A stretch of DNA of 64,000 bases from Platynereis dumerilii (GCA_026936325.1 JAPTHN010000004.1:44347289-44411288); one strand, 5' to 3'. Shown: positions 37,490-49,392, numbered from the stretch's first letter. Notes: generated by a model not told the origin, from the sequence alone. Translations and numbers: made by a program.

Positions 37490-37830
37490 TGCAACTACAT
37501 TCCTAGTGGCTCCATCTATGATCCAATACTCAGCATTGTCACTTGGATACTTTGCTGAGGGTCGATCGCTGTGTGATAAATGAAATGACAAGGCTGAGAG
37601 TCTGGAACATAACCTGTTAATCCAGAGATGTCCAGGGTCTTTCAGTTGCCCCAGCATAGGACACTGGATACAACCCACCACCATTTAACGTCCCGCTGGC
37701 TCAGACAAGGTCAGGGGCTACTTATACATAGAGGCTCATCGAGGATGACCCTGCCTGGGTTCGACCATGCAGGCACAGCACTTCCCCATAGGAGCCCGAC
37801 GCTCTACCAACTGAGCTATCCCCCTCCTCT
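37490..37830 (-). repeat. SINE family B, second copy with a different tRNA head
   Basis: From 37830 on the minus strand the head reads 'ggggatagctcagttggtag' (A box) and 'tggtcgaacccaggcaggg' (B box). The body then matches SINE B of 3350-3642 ('tccagtgtcctatgctgggg', 'aactgaaagaccctgg', 'gcgatcgaccctcagcaaag'). The head differs clearly from the 'tggcctagtgattaag' head of the first copy while the bodies agree. The 3' terminal 60 bp are diverged and the lower boundary is approximate. Confidence 0.8.
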
Positions 37831-37834
37831 TAGC

Positions 37835-38927
37835 AGCTTAGTCTAGTCCATGCAACAGTTAGTACTTATTGCAACTACAGTTCCATATATAATCCAAGGT
37901 TGGTACTACCAGTGACCCAATGGAATAGTGAACTACCTGGCTATTGTAATGATCCGAGAAACCTAAAGACTTGATTTTACTGACTGTAAAATGTATATTT
38001 AAGAAAGATTTCAATTGCAATTAGACTATTTAAGCAAATTCAAGACTCTGAACTGCTGAGTCAAATATACAGACTGAACAGTTTTTAAGAAGCAATGAAA
38101 TTGATTCTATTTTATTTTATTTATCAGTTTATGCAGTGATTTACCTTTTACATTTTTAATTGTGTATTTTTTAACATTTACTGACATACATACATGTACA
38201 AACCATGCTTTTTAGAAAATGCATTAATAACTGATATAATAGTATACATAACTCCACACACTAGATAGTATTTATTCAAATGTTATATTTTGTTTACAAA
38301 AATATCAGATGAATGTTGTCCTTCACTCCTAAAAACATTTTCATATTCTCAAAATATCCATGATGGAAGAAATTTATATATGTATAGGCCTAGACTAGAA
38401 ATATATGGTAAAAGTGATGGTAATCAATACAGACTTGATGGCATTTTATTTATTTGAAAACTCTGTCAGCTTTGACAGCTTGGCAATGAAAATATTTGCT
38501 ATTAGTTCTAAAATTATTGGCAATTCCTTCAACAGACATCAATTGGATTGCCTCAATGCATGAGCTAGTTAGCATCTCTGCCTACAGGTGGCCTGGTGGC
38601 TTGTTTGCAACTCTGCCAACAGGTGGCTGATCACTGAAGCATGGGTTGCATTAGGGTTGCATTCCTGGCAAAGTCCCAATATTTACATATGGAGGGTTGC
38701 CAGTTCTTGGCTGGCTAGTGGAGAGGCAAGTCAGTGCTGGAATGCATCATGATAAATATCATCAAAAACACAATCAAATGCACTCCAATCTAATTTTTGC
38801 TTCCAAATTTTTTTGCACATTCACTCCATACATCAAACCAGCAACTAAGAAGCCCAAACTCCTTGCCTATCTTGAGATTTTGCATATAATTTGCCATTGG
38901 TGAGAACCAGTAAAGAGTAACCAGAAT
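37835..38927. other. Unassigned sequence
   Basis: No gene or repeat recognised; AT-rich. Confidence 0.4.
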
Positions 38928-38956
38928 AACTGAATGAGCCTATGGCTCATTCAGTT
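38928..38956. repeat. Perfect 13-bp stem hairpin
   Basis: 'aactgaatgagcc' and its exact reverse complement are separated by TAT. No T-run or gene adjoins it. It may be the remnant of a palindromic MITE. Confidence 0.75.
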
Positions 38957-39930
38957 AAAAAAAGAATATCTCAGGATTCTAGAAAAACAAACTCTGGACT
39001 ACTTGACACTTTTAAGACTATTTCCATCCTTTAAATTTTAACTCATTTGGGTCATGTACACTGGTTTCGATAATTTCAACATTTTACCCTTTTAACACTG
39101 ATTTTTAAGTACTCCAACTTTAAAATTCTTTTTGTTTTTACCTATTTCGACTTTTTGACACTTCACTACAACTCAAGCCCTTCAATCAACAATCATGATA
39201 AATATTGACCCCTATTGGCATTTTGACTCTTCGACACCCAGTTTTTTCCTTTACAGCAAAGTTTACACCCATTTCCACTCAGAATCACACTTTTCAAACG
39301 CTGACAAAATAACTCCTCCGAACCATCCCATAATAGAAAGACACACTATCAGCGTCGTACAAATAGCGAAAGGAGAATTTACAAAAGGTAATTTCCTGCA
39401 CGGAATTGTTAGCAAATATTCCCACTTAATCAGTGTTGTTTGAACAACTTTAAGCAAATACCCTCAAGTTTACAATGGTGTAAGGACCTAAGTCTCGGGT
39501 CGTGCCGTTGTATATGGTAAATAGACCTTTATCAGCGTATCGCTGTCTATGCAGTGCGGCTAAATGGTCGCATGCAGTGTATTTGCTCAGCAGGGTATAT
39601 GCACAAGCTGTTAGCATTGAGTACATGGTTTTTACATGGTCTATAAATTGTGCAATGTGCATATGTATTGCAACATTGTCAAAAATCTCCATGATTTTTT
39701 CCAATTTTTAGTACGAAACTTTTATCGGGATGCACAGTATGAGAATGTATACTTACACAAAATCTTGGGGACTCTCATAAGTACATTTCAATATATCATA
39801 TTCTGATATCATCTGTTTCTGGAGCAAGACACTCTTCAGGGTGCAAATAATAAAAGATGCATAGTTTGTCCAAAACAACTGTGCATCTTCGGCCACGTAC
39901 AACCAAGTGAGAACTTCAATAATCAAGTCT

Positions 39931-40255
39931 TAGCAACATTTTCCAAAATATCCAGTGAATTTATCTTCCAAATTCCTCATACTTGTATATATTTCTTCGC
40001 TTTCCATCACAAATCATATTTGGCAGAACAACAAATGCGATTGCGAAATATGGTTTCAAAACACCGTTGCAAACTCAGCTTACACTTGACGCATCATAGT
40101 CCACTTGCAGCGACATTTACCAAAATATCTTATGAATTTATCTTCGGAGTATCTCATACTTTAATATTTCTTAGCTTTCCAGAACAACAACAAACCCGAT
40201 TGCAAAACCCGCTTGCAAAACACTGTTGTAAACTTAGCTTACACTTGACGCAGGT
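39931..40255. repeat. Two-unit tandem repeat, 178-bp period
   Basis: Units at 39931 and 40109 share 'ttaccaaaatatc' (with one or two differences), 'tgaatttatctt', 'ctcatact', 'ttctt.gctttcca' and 'actcagcttacacttgacgc' or near matches. The order is conserved throughout. Confidence 0.75.
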
Positions 40256-40740
40256 GCATTTAAATAAGCATTGGCAAATGGATGTGCAGCAAATTTGCAC
40301 ATGTGTCAGACACTCGATCAGGAAGCATCAGATAACTTCATCAGATAACAGGATCAGATAAGGTTGCTGATGGTTCGAATGCTGCAAACAAGGTTTCGGA
40401 AAGTTCGGAGGTTCTGATGTTCATCGGTAATTATCGGAGAACAGTAAAAGTAGGGAAGCTAATTTTGGCACCAATGAGAGAACAGCTGTGGCTGAGGGTA
40501 GTGTACAGTGTGTAGCATAAATGAGAACACCCCTTCCCATATTAGGAAGGACCTTTCAGATCCATACATGATAGCTGACAGCACAATCTCTGGCCTTCAG
40601 TGGTTCTCAGAATTTCATTTTTTAATAAACCATGATTCAATCATTATGGTAAACTTTTCTTCGAAGCAGTATTATATCCAAAAATAAACTATTTGATAGG
40701 TGAAGTCTAGAGAGGTGTAAAAAATACAATGAACATTTTA

Positions 40741-42773
40741 CAGTCCTTGTCATACTTACGTGGAATCTCAAGTTTTTTTTCTATGCTGTTGAACTGTGAT
40801 GTCAGAGATGGGTGACAGTAATGTCGTCAAAGGTGCAACTCGCCAGTTGGTGAAGTCGTCCTATGCTTGGTGAGGTCGTCAAAGGAAGCTAGTGAGGTCG
40901 TCAAAGACCATAGTGAACTCGTCAAAGACTGGTTAAAACTTACAGGTCATCAAAAATGCTAGTAAGGTCGTCAAGAGAGCTAGTAAGGTCGTCAAGAGAG
41001 CTGGTATAGTCGTCAAAGAACAAGTTTTTGATAGCTATTTATATCTCAATTTATGGACTGAATGGTGTATAGGTCTTACATATAAATATTATGACATTTC
41101 AAGATTATCCGGCATCTGCGTTATAATTTGAAGATGGGTTATTGAACATGTATATTTTGAAATTTAGTTCAGAAACAACAATGACAGTAAATAAAATTTT
41201 AATGTGATATTGTATTTGTTGTTTTTCTTAAAATATCATAGGTATGTAGATAGATAGATATAGTTATACAGCCCTGGTGAATAGCCAGATATATATCCCT
41301 TTTAAAATTTAATTTAAATGATATAAGTATATCCACCCAACAGTCTTTTTGCAATTGCAATTATCAGATCTGGTTTAGCCAATGGTGTGTCGCTATTTTG
41401 AATTTTGTGCCTTTGAATGTAATTGCAATTGTCCCATAGACAGTTATTTGCCAAGACTAAAACATGCTGTAATTACTGAAATATATTTATATTAAAATTG
41501 AAATAAAAAATACATAGATTGTAAGTTTTTCAAAATTTCACAACGGGCCATGCATCTTTCAATTAATTAAGTGATATTTTACATAATTATAGACATTTAG
41601 TGTTGTTCTATATTTATTATTTTATTTATAAATTATAACTGAATTGTTCAAAGTTTAGATATAATTCCTATATGAGAGGCTGTGGTAGATCACAGCTCTA
41701 AGTAGCCAAAAGCCTGAGATCTATCTAACCAGGGAGGTTTTAGTTTCTACTAAGTCCATGATCTAACTATATATGGTACTTTTATTGCACACAAATATGA
41801 CGACTTCACCATGGTCTTTGACGACCTCACCAGGTAGCCTGGCCAGATTTGACCAGTTGAGTCCACCAGCTCTTTTGACGAGTATGCCAGCCTTTTGACG
41901 AGTCTACCAGGTCTTTTGACGAGTCTACTACCTCTTTTGACCATTTCACTTTTTTTTTGACGACCTCACTAACTGGTGAGTTTACCTATTGACGACTATA
42001 CCAACATTCTCAGAGATGACTCTATTCTAGCATTGCAATGTATGTAAATTAACTACAAGCTGTGATGTCATTTCAAACTGGGTCGGATTCCCCAGTTTCT
42101 AACCAATGCGAATCCACCAAACTCAAACTGAGCATCACAGTTTCAACTCAGTGTCAGAGTTAAAATTGGCTCTGGGAAAAACCCATGCAAGTTTGACATC
42201 ACAGCCTATCAGCCAATGGGCTGCCAGAACAAATATACATAACATAAGCCATGTGTTTACAAACAAATTGTCAAAGCCTTCTGTTTATACCAACTTCCAT
42301 CAAAGTTTAAAGTTGTAAGTCAGCAAGTTTGTAGATTTATCAAACAACTCTGTGGGGATTATAACAGTTGTCTACTGTGAATGCTCACAAAGCTGCCATT
42401 CGGTAGGATTAGACTGGTGATTGTTGTGATAAATCATTGGGATCAAAAATGTAATGCTTCCTTCAATATATCAATGTTTGAACTGTGATGACGTAGTTTA
42501 TGGTCAGCCCATTGGCTATCAAGCTGTGATGACGTAGTTGTAGGGGCTATCCCTGATAAAACTCTTACTCTGACACTGTGTTGAAACTGTGACGCTCAGT
42601 TCAGGAGGATCAACATTGGCTAGAAGCTGGGGAATCTGACCCAGTTTGAAATGACATCACAGCTTGTAGTTAACTTACATATATTGCAATGCTAGAATAG
42701 AGTCATCTCTGACATCACAGTTCAACAGCATAGAAAAAAAACTTGATATTCCACGTAAGTATGACAAGGACTG
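40741..42773. mobile_element. Tc1/mariner-type long-TIR MITE, split by a second element
   Basis: The ends 'cagtccttgtcatacttacg' and its complement at 42773 are flanked by TA (40739-40740, 42774-42775). The inverted repeats are about 270 bp each. The right arm (about 42500-42773) is continuous. The left arm is in two pieces, 40741-40810 and 42019-42235, separated by a 1199-bp insertion. Without the insertion and one copy of its 9-bp target duplication the element would be 825 bp. No transposase is present. Confidence 0.92.
40811..42009. mobile_element. Foldback-like element with tandem-repeat inverted ends
   Basis: It is flanked by the 9-bp direct repeat 'tcagagatg' (40802-40810 and 42010-42018). 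The ends are imperfect inverted repeats ('taatgtcgtcaaaggtg..' against '..tatagtcgtcaataggt' on the other strand) and each consists of irregular units of about 20-30 bp built on 'gtcgtcaaag': about eight at 40823-41020 and about nine inverted at 41798-41995. The middle is AT-rich and non-coding. Long inverted ends made of tandem repeats with a 9-bp target duplication are the known traits of Drosophila Foldback elements; MULEs also make 9-bp duplications. A 64-codon frame over the right array is a repeat artefact. Confidence 0.88.
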
Positions 42774-42775
42774 TA

Positions 42776-44027
42776 ACCAAATTTAGCCAAACACATACTT
42801 ATAAGACCTTAATTCCAGTACCAACTTTTGTTTACAATTAACCTTCAGCTAAGTAATATGAAACTTAACCAAGCAAAATTATTTGCCACCTTTCACGGCC
42901 CAATATCTGTAGCCAAAATTTGCACCGCATTAATTCTGGTACACTTTGTCATCCGTTATTCCGAGCCAATCTTTCAGCGAAAGTTCCACAAAATGAAGGA
43001 AAAATGCGGAATCCCTTAACAGAAGCCACTCGATTTGACACACGTCAGCTCTTGACAGATGGCAAAAGACAGAATTCTGATTGGAGTGATAAGCGAGTGC
43101 AGACGGAACGCAGACGGCTATGCAAAGCGCAGACATCTGTGCCTGGCAGAAGGTTGTGCGGCTTGTGTTCCGACGGCTGTGCTCTATCACTCTTGAACAG
43201 ATAATATCAGAAAATAGGAGCACGGAGCAGCTGTTTTGGGTCTAACTCCCAGACTGCCACAGAGGGTGAGGGCAGAGTTAAAGTGTCAGGCTGTTTATTT
43301 TGGAGCCTGTCTGACTTACAGTTAATGGGTTCAATATGTTTGATGACAAGGATAATGTCAGGAAATAAGATACAATATTGTGTTGGTCTTGGGAATTTGA
43401 TTTTTCCCACATCAGATAATATTTCTAATATAATGCCACAACAGTTCTTTATTCCAATATGATTGAATTCCTTATCAAATCAATAATACGTACACTATAT
43501 AATATATAACAAATAGCTGACACTTAAGAGCTGTTTCTGATCAGAAGAAGAGAGAGTGAAAACAGAACAATTGATATGAATCGGATTAAAAGTTCTTGCT
43601 TAACACAATTCCCTTTTGACAGTATAATCTATGGACATTACATGTCTATTTAAAAGTGCAGAAATGATACAATAAAACTACAAAAAGCATTATTCAATGT
43701 AATACAGAACAGCTGTAGAATGTATCGAAATATGTCTCTTTTGATGTCGAAGTAATCTGCAAAATTCTGAGGCAATCTCAATGTAGAATCTCCATAAAAA
43801 TTCAGCATCAAATTCTATAGCATTTTTTTGCCAATAGACACTCTTGAATCTTCAGGCTATGTGGCTCTATATGCATTTGCACGGGAAGCTATTTGAGTTT
43901 TCGCTAAACGTCTGAAATCCTTTTTTCCTTTCAAAATGCCCAAACTTGCTCCGAGCTATACCGATTCAAGATCGAGCTAGTCTTTTAAGTGACAGTCTTC
44001 AGTGACAGCTATTTTGTGTTGCTTCTT
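42776..44027. other. Unassigned sequence
   Basis: Short open frames on both strands around 42828-43410 have no family resemblance. A GC-richer patch with 'cgcagacgg' repeats lies at 43095-43135. No gene supported. Confidence 0.4.
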
Positions 44028-44096
44028 TTCTTTCTTCTGCTTCTTTTTTCTCCGTTTCTTTCTCTTTTTCTCTTTTTCTCTTTCTCCTTTTTTCCT
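44028..44096. repeat. Polypyrimidine tract
   Basis: Nearly uninterrupted T/C run with TCTTTT and CTTTTT motifs on the plus strand. Confidence 0.75.
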
Positions 44097-44133
44097 GATA
44101 TCTGACAAACGACAGCTCTGAGCACTGAGCAAG

Positions 44134-44225
44134 GATAAAGGACTATATCAAGGTGGTTGGAAACAGTCTTTTTTGGAAAACTGCAGCTTGAACCAAGATA
44201 AAGGACTGTATCAAGGTGGCTGGGA
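44134..44225. repeat. Short direct repeat, 63-bp period
   Basis: 'gataaaggactatatcaagg' (44134) recurs as 'gataaaggactgtatcaagg' (44197), each followed by 'tgg.tggga.cagt.tt'. Motifs resembling 'tatcaagg' recur farther down to about 45870 but without a clear period. Confidence 0.6.
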
Positions 44226-44229
44226 GCAG

Positions 44230-46015
44230 TATTTCTTAACCTCCTACATCAAAGGCCAGATGTCCAGATGTCCAGATTGTGTCCACAGATTTCCATCAAA
44301 TATGACTTTGTGAAATATTCATCATATGGTGTTTTTGAGTGCCATCCCCAACTGATTTTAGATTGTACGTGTTGAGTCATTGTACACTGCACCAGACTAA
44401 AACAAAATGTTCTGGAAAGGTGCATGAAAATATTAAAAGAAACAATGTACATATGTGTCATACAATGTACCTTAAAGCCATCAAGAAACCACATTTTTCG
44501 ACATTCTGTGCATTGCATGGCTCTCTCAGACATCAAGGAAGCTAAAAAAACTTATTTTTACAACAATATTTTTGGAAATGCAGCTTGGGACAAGTTCATT
44601 CGGTTTAATTTAGGAGGATGACTCTAACGTACTAAGGAGAAACTCAAGATGTTTGGAAATCATATATATTTAGAAATGAAGATGAATTCCTGGTATAAAA
44701 GAAGCTAGAGTTCTATACTACTTTTAGATAACATTTATTTTAGGTAAGAATATATTATCAAGCATCAGAGTGAAGAAAGACCGAATCAAAGTCTGGAGTG
44801 CAGTTAGAATGAAGATAAAGAGAAAGTACCTGGGGCATACACATATAATAAGGTGAAGGGAAAGATAAGATACGTTTTCGAGATGCAATTTTAATTACAT
44901 AGAGTCTGTATTATAAAGAGCTCAATAAGAAAGACTGATACAGCTAGTCTGGTTTTAAGGAAACCAAAATGGAATATATCACCAGTAGCATGCAAAGCTA
45001 GGATAAACGATTTTTTTAAACATATTACCTTCCATTACACATTACCTGCCACTGGGCTGTTGTTCCTATATAGAGGACCATTTGTTTTGACAAGGCAGAG
45101 TCTTTGTTTTTTAAATAAGCTTTTTTTGGAGAAAATTATTTTAGGCCCACTTCAATGTATCGCAATAAAGTAAAGATAAAAGACAAAATGATCTTCCAAT
45201 TGGCTCTTGTTGTTGTAGAGAGACAAATATTAAAAAAATCGGAGGGTGAATTTTTGTTTTGGAGTGAGATTGATTTTTTAGGGGAAAAAAATAGAAGTAT
45301 CGAGCCGAGGTATTACATTGGATAAACAGCTGTACTAATTTTGGACGGTATAAATACTCTAAATTATTTCAGAATCATCAAAGTAGTGCTTTACAAGTTT
45401 ATTTTCGAGGACAAAAAACTGGAGTATCAAGGCAGGACATTAGCGTTTCGATAAAAAAATTAAATGAGTTTTTGAGAATTGAGATTGCACTTATCCCTAT
45501 GAAGTCTTCTATGGTGTACTTGTTGCTGTATAGAGTATATGGAGCATTAAGTCGAAGGACTTATCAAGGTAGCGTTTTGTTTTATATAGCGAGCGTGACT
45601 AAAGTAAGAAAAATTGGAATATCAAGGAAGCTAGAGTATTCATTAAGGTAACGATAAAAGCATTTTCGAGCTTCAAAGGAGAAAGCTATTTTTATAGGGA
45701 ACCTTCTTCACAGGTCTGGCTATAAACTTCAAAGCACTGAGGTATATATCTAGTTCTAGAGGCAGAAAATTGATGTATAGTACAACATAATGAATGAGAA
45801 ATTGAGGCAACTCCACCATTTTAAGTTTGTCATTGCATTTATGACATAAAAGAAGCTAAGAATAAAAGTAAAATCAAGGCAGCAATGATCTTTTAAATAA
45901 CAAAATTTATGCAGGAAGACGATTACCAATATTACACAATACTGATTCATATTACCACAACAACACCATAAAACCATGAAAACCTCAAGTCTCCAAAATA
46001 GTCCTCTCAAGTGCT
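44230..46015. other. Unassigned sequence with scattered short motifs
   Basis: 'atatcaaggaagctagagta'-like and 'ttgttg.tgtagagag'-like motifs recur several times (for example about 45060, 45209, 45524 and 45605) at irregular distances. This may be a very old tandem array. No gene is seen. Confidence 0.35.
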
Positions 46016-46105
46016 GTATTATCACCCATAGCAAATGTGTGCTTTCTTTTCTTCTATTATCACCCATAGCAACCATGTGCTTTCCTTTCTTCTATTATCG
46101 CCCAT
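46016..46105. repeat. Tandem repeat, 38-bp period, 2.3 units
   Basis: Units start with 'tattatcacccatagcaa' at 46017 and 46055 and partially at 46093, each with 'tgtgctttc.tttcttc'. Confidence 0.85.
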
Positions 46106-46109
46106 ATGA

Positions 46110-47406
46110 ATATCTATGCATAATAAAGGCTGCAGTGGGGGACTATGAATAGAAAATATAACCCTGTTAAGATAGTGGATTCACGCAGATATCTTGGCGA
46201 CAGTTTCATTGTGTTGAACGACGGCTGAAGATTATGGGCAGAGATTACGGCGTAAGATTATTGTCAGCAGACGTAGGCTGTGACAAATATAGGATAGAGT
46301 CCAGCAGATGAATACCAAACGATTGTGGCTGTAGTGGAAGCTGTTGCGACAGATATTGTTCGTAATAGGTGGCGCGAGTAACTGTGATATGTTTTCAATG
46401 CAGTTCTAATAATTTGACAACTATCGCCCTATACTACAAGATAGTTCGTTTTGTGACAGAGTATCGACTATCAGTGTATCTGCAAATTCATTTGAAATAA
46501 TTTTCATAGCAGTGACAGCTGTAGTCAGTGTTATAATTCACTGAAAAGGTCTTGCCATATATACCCTGGTGCCATGCAGTCATTGCAGTGGAGCCAGTTT
46601 CTGAGAAGAGCCAATATTTTGCTCATAGTTTGGTCGACAGGTGCATGAATCTGTCATCTTGGGAGCTGACAACACTGGTAGTAGCAGCAGTAGCAATAGT
46701 AGTGTTGTGGCAGTATGTAATTGTTTTAATTGTAACAGTTATGAAAAGTTTTAGTCCAAGACTACATCTTTGTCAAGTAACTAAATATCTTAGTCGATAG
46801 TCTGTCAGAACAGTCTTCTGTCTGTTAATCAATAATAAATCTTAACACCAAAGAGATAAAATGTACATAATGCAACTAATTCTGGAATGAAGAACTTCAA
46901 TTATGAATTTCAAAGTCCACCACACGATCAACACATAAAGATGATACAATGGGTGAATTGTTTTTGCCTTCCGATCAATTTCAGCAAGGAAATAGCAGGT
47001 TTTCATACAGCCTTTTTGAAGCTAATCGAAGTCCCAATCTCGAAAGTACTTCTGAAAACGCTGAGGTACCTTGTGTAATAAACTTGTTTGAAGCCATTTT
47101 CTATTATTTTTAGTCTTAGTTACAAATTTGGACCAAATTTGGAGACATGCAGTTTTGGCAAATTCAAAACAATCTTATTTACAATTCCAAAAACTTCATG
47201 TAGCAAAAAGTAATTGAAATGATAGATTTGCTATGATTTACCCATTGTTTCAAATTCATGCAAAATTTACAAATCAATCCTGGAAATGTTGCGAATTCAC
47301 GATAGTATCAATATATTATAATTCTCATGTGTATCACAAAAACCATGTTCATGGTATTTAATGACTTACCAAAATGCATTATCTACAATATAACAAAGAG
47401 CCTTAC
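46110..47406. other. Unassigned sequence, probably intron of the Ig gene
   Basis: It lies immediately downstream (minus strand) of the Ig half-domain exon, so at least its upper part should be intron. I could not find the exon that would complete the Ig domain. Confidence 0.4.
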
Positions 47407-47522
47407 CTTTCTCCATTCAATTTCAGGAGGAGGGTCCCCCTCAGCTACACAAGGCATGATGACGAGCTGCATCAACTGCCTTTGGTAGTAGGGTTTCGGC
47501 CGAACTACGAAGTGGGGCGGAT
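47407..47522 (-). CDS. Internal exon of an immunoglobulin-superfamily protein (half I-set domain)
   Basis: This is the one host coding exon I can support. On the minus strand it is preceded by a T-rich tract and 'ttttcag' and followed by the donor 'gtaagg'. It is 116 nt: two bases completing a split codon (phase 1), then 38 codons ending in phase 0. The peptide starts PPHFVVRPKP, then has LVIMPCVAEGDPPPEIEWRK, which gives the B-strand cysteine, the GDPPP turn and the invariant C-strand tryptophan of an I-set Ig domain. The second cysteine (Y.C motif) must lie in another exon. A phase-1 intron before an Ig domain and a second intron just after the WRK are common in cell-adhesion Ig genes. Domains ending in 'P.I.WRK' occur in contactin, Robo and turtle/IgSF9 families; I cannot decide which, so no symbol is given. 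The product is probably a membrane or secreted neural adhesion protein. Confidence 0.82.
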
Positions 47523-48267
47523 CTGAAAATGTACAGAAATATATATCAGTAAAATTTGACATACTAGTATTAGAAAATTTATTACAGTTCATCATTTTTA
47601 ATACCTAACAATAAATATAGTGCACCTTGATAGAAACGTCTGAAACAAATCAAAAGCAGTTAAATAGATCCGTAACAAATTTGTCAGTACCAAGGATTAC
47701 TTCAGGGAAATGTTTTCATTCCAATATGTATCTATTTCATTTTTGGCAATTTGATAACATCACAAAAAGGGAAGTGCACAAAAACCTACAACTAGAATAT
47801 TACAGGCTCACCTACTCTTGGGTATCACCTAACATTTCAAAAACCTCAGAAAAGGCAACCAACCCAACACAACCCCATATGGAATCACAAATTCATGGGC
47901 CAGACTTCCACACCCCCATTGTCAAAGAAGATGTTTTCTCTACTGACTCAAATCAGCATAATATCACCATAATAGAATAAACCAAATCACAACTCTATTT
48001 GACAAGCCAGAACGATTTCTTTGATCTCAAAAATATCCAAATTGAAGTGGAATGGATATGTTGTCAGATGGGAGTGGTTTTTCTTTTTTCTTTGTGTTTT
48101 TTTTTCAGTGGTAGTGTGTCGTGCTTGTCCAAAAATAGGCAGACCACAAGATTAAAAGTATTTTGCTGATTTACAGATTTTGAACCAATTCGTTTTTTCA
48201 TGAGGTAAACAACATCTTTAAAGATGTTCTTGCTTCCCAAAGCAGAACTGGGGATATGTAGACATCC
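47523..48267. other. Unassigned sequence, probably intron upstream of the Ig exon
   Basis: No second Ig exon with matching phase was found. A 117-codon plus-strand frame (47627-47980) has no recognisable features. Confidence 0.4.
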
Positions 48268-49392
48268 TTTTTACCTTCAGCGAATGAAGTTCGAAGAAGG
48301 TATTGTTATCACTTTGGTCAAAAGTTGTCTGTCCGCCGGGCAGGCATCCGGGCGGCCGCCGGATAGATAGTTTCCGGGCCTGTACTCAGCTCCTATTGAA
48401 TGTACATGGATTAAATTTGATACACATATATCCTATATGGTCTAGTTGTTCCTTTTGATGATCTGATTGATGTAACTTTTGTAATTTTTGAAATATTGAG
48501 AAAAATATTAAAAAACTATTTTTTTCGTTTCCGGGCTAGGACTCAGCCCGTATTGCATGCACACGGATGAAATTTGGTACACATGTAGCCTGTATGGTCT
48601 AGTTGTGCCTTTTGATGGTCTCATGGATGGACATTTTGTACTTTTTGAAATATTGACAAAAATATTAAAAACTTTTTTTTTTCATTTCCAGGCTAGGACT
48701 CAGCCCCTGTTACCGGTACATGGATCAAATATTTCACACTTGTAGCCTATATGGTCTAGTTGTGCCTTTTCATGGTCTGATTGATTGATATTCTATACTT
48801 TTTTAAATATTGAGAAAAAATGTATTAATTTTCTTTTCATTTCGGGCCAAAACTTGGTCACAATTGCAGGTACATGGATGAAATTTGTTACACATGTCAC
48901 CTATATGATAAATTTGTCTCTTTTGTGGATGTGATTCACGGATATTCTACAAATCTTGAAATATTGACAAAATAAATTAAAATTATTATTTTTTGTTTCC
49001 AGGCCAAAACTTGGTCATCATTGTATGTCCATAGATGAAAGTTTATATACATTCCCTATATAATATTTTAGTGCCCTTTGTTCGTCTGCTTCATAGTTAC
49101 TCTTAATGCTTTTTGAAACATTCTGACCCATACCTCACAACTTATTCCTTGTTTATGCATGAAACTGGTCCATATTATGCGTATATTGGTCTAGTAAGGT
49201 CTTTCCATCGTTCCACATACCCTGGCATGCAGGCGGGCATATGGCGGGCCATATAGATAATTTCAGAGCAACATCTGGCCACTATTGCAAATATTACATG
49301 CAATGTGGTTCACATCACTTTTATGGTGTATATGGTGTCCTTTTAAAAATGTTGTTTTTTCGCTGAAGGTTTGCTGCTACGCAGCCTATGTT
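48268..49392. mobile_element. HINE/pearl-like non-autonomous element with ~157-bp tandem core
   Basis: Near the left end is 'accttcagcga' (48273-48283); near the right end is its exact complement 'tcgctgaaggt' (49360-49370), followed at once by the small hairpin 'gctgctacgcagc' (49373-49385). Between them lie five clear units and a degenerate sixth, about 155-160 bp each, with shared 'tttccgggctaggactcagc', 'tacatggatgaaatttg.tac', 'tatatggtctagttgtgcc' and 'ttgaaatattgacaaaa' blocks. A GC-rich 'ccgggcaggc..gggc' leader precedes the core (48340-48366) and reappears before the last unit (49220-49245). Subterminal inverted repeats, a tandem core and a 3' hairpin are the traits of Helentron-associated elements (HINE, DINE-1) and of bivalve pearl elements. 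Borders are approximate. Confidence 0.8.

Noticed and set aside
48367-49130. Possible CRISPR-like array of regular repeats
   Set aside because: Units are about 157 bp, diverged along their whole length and directly adjacent, with no constant repeat and unique spacer; this is a tandem core of a eukaryotic element.
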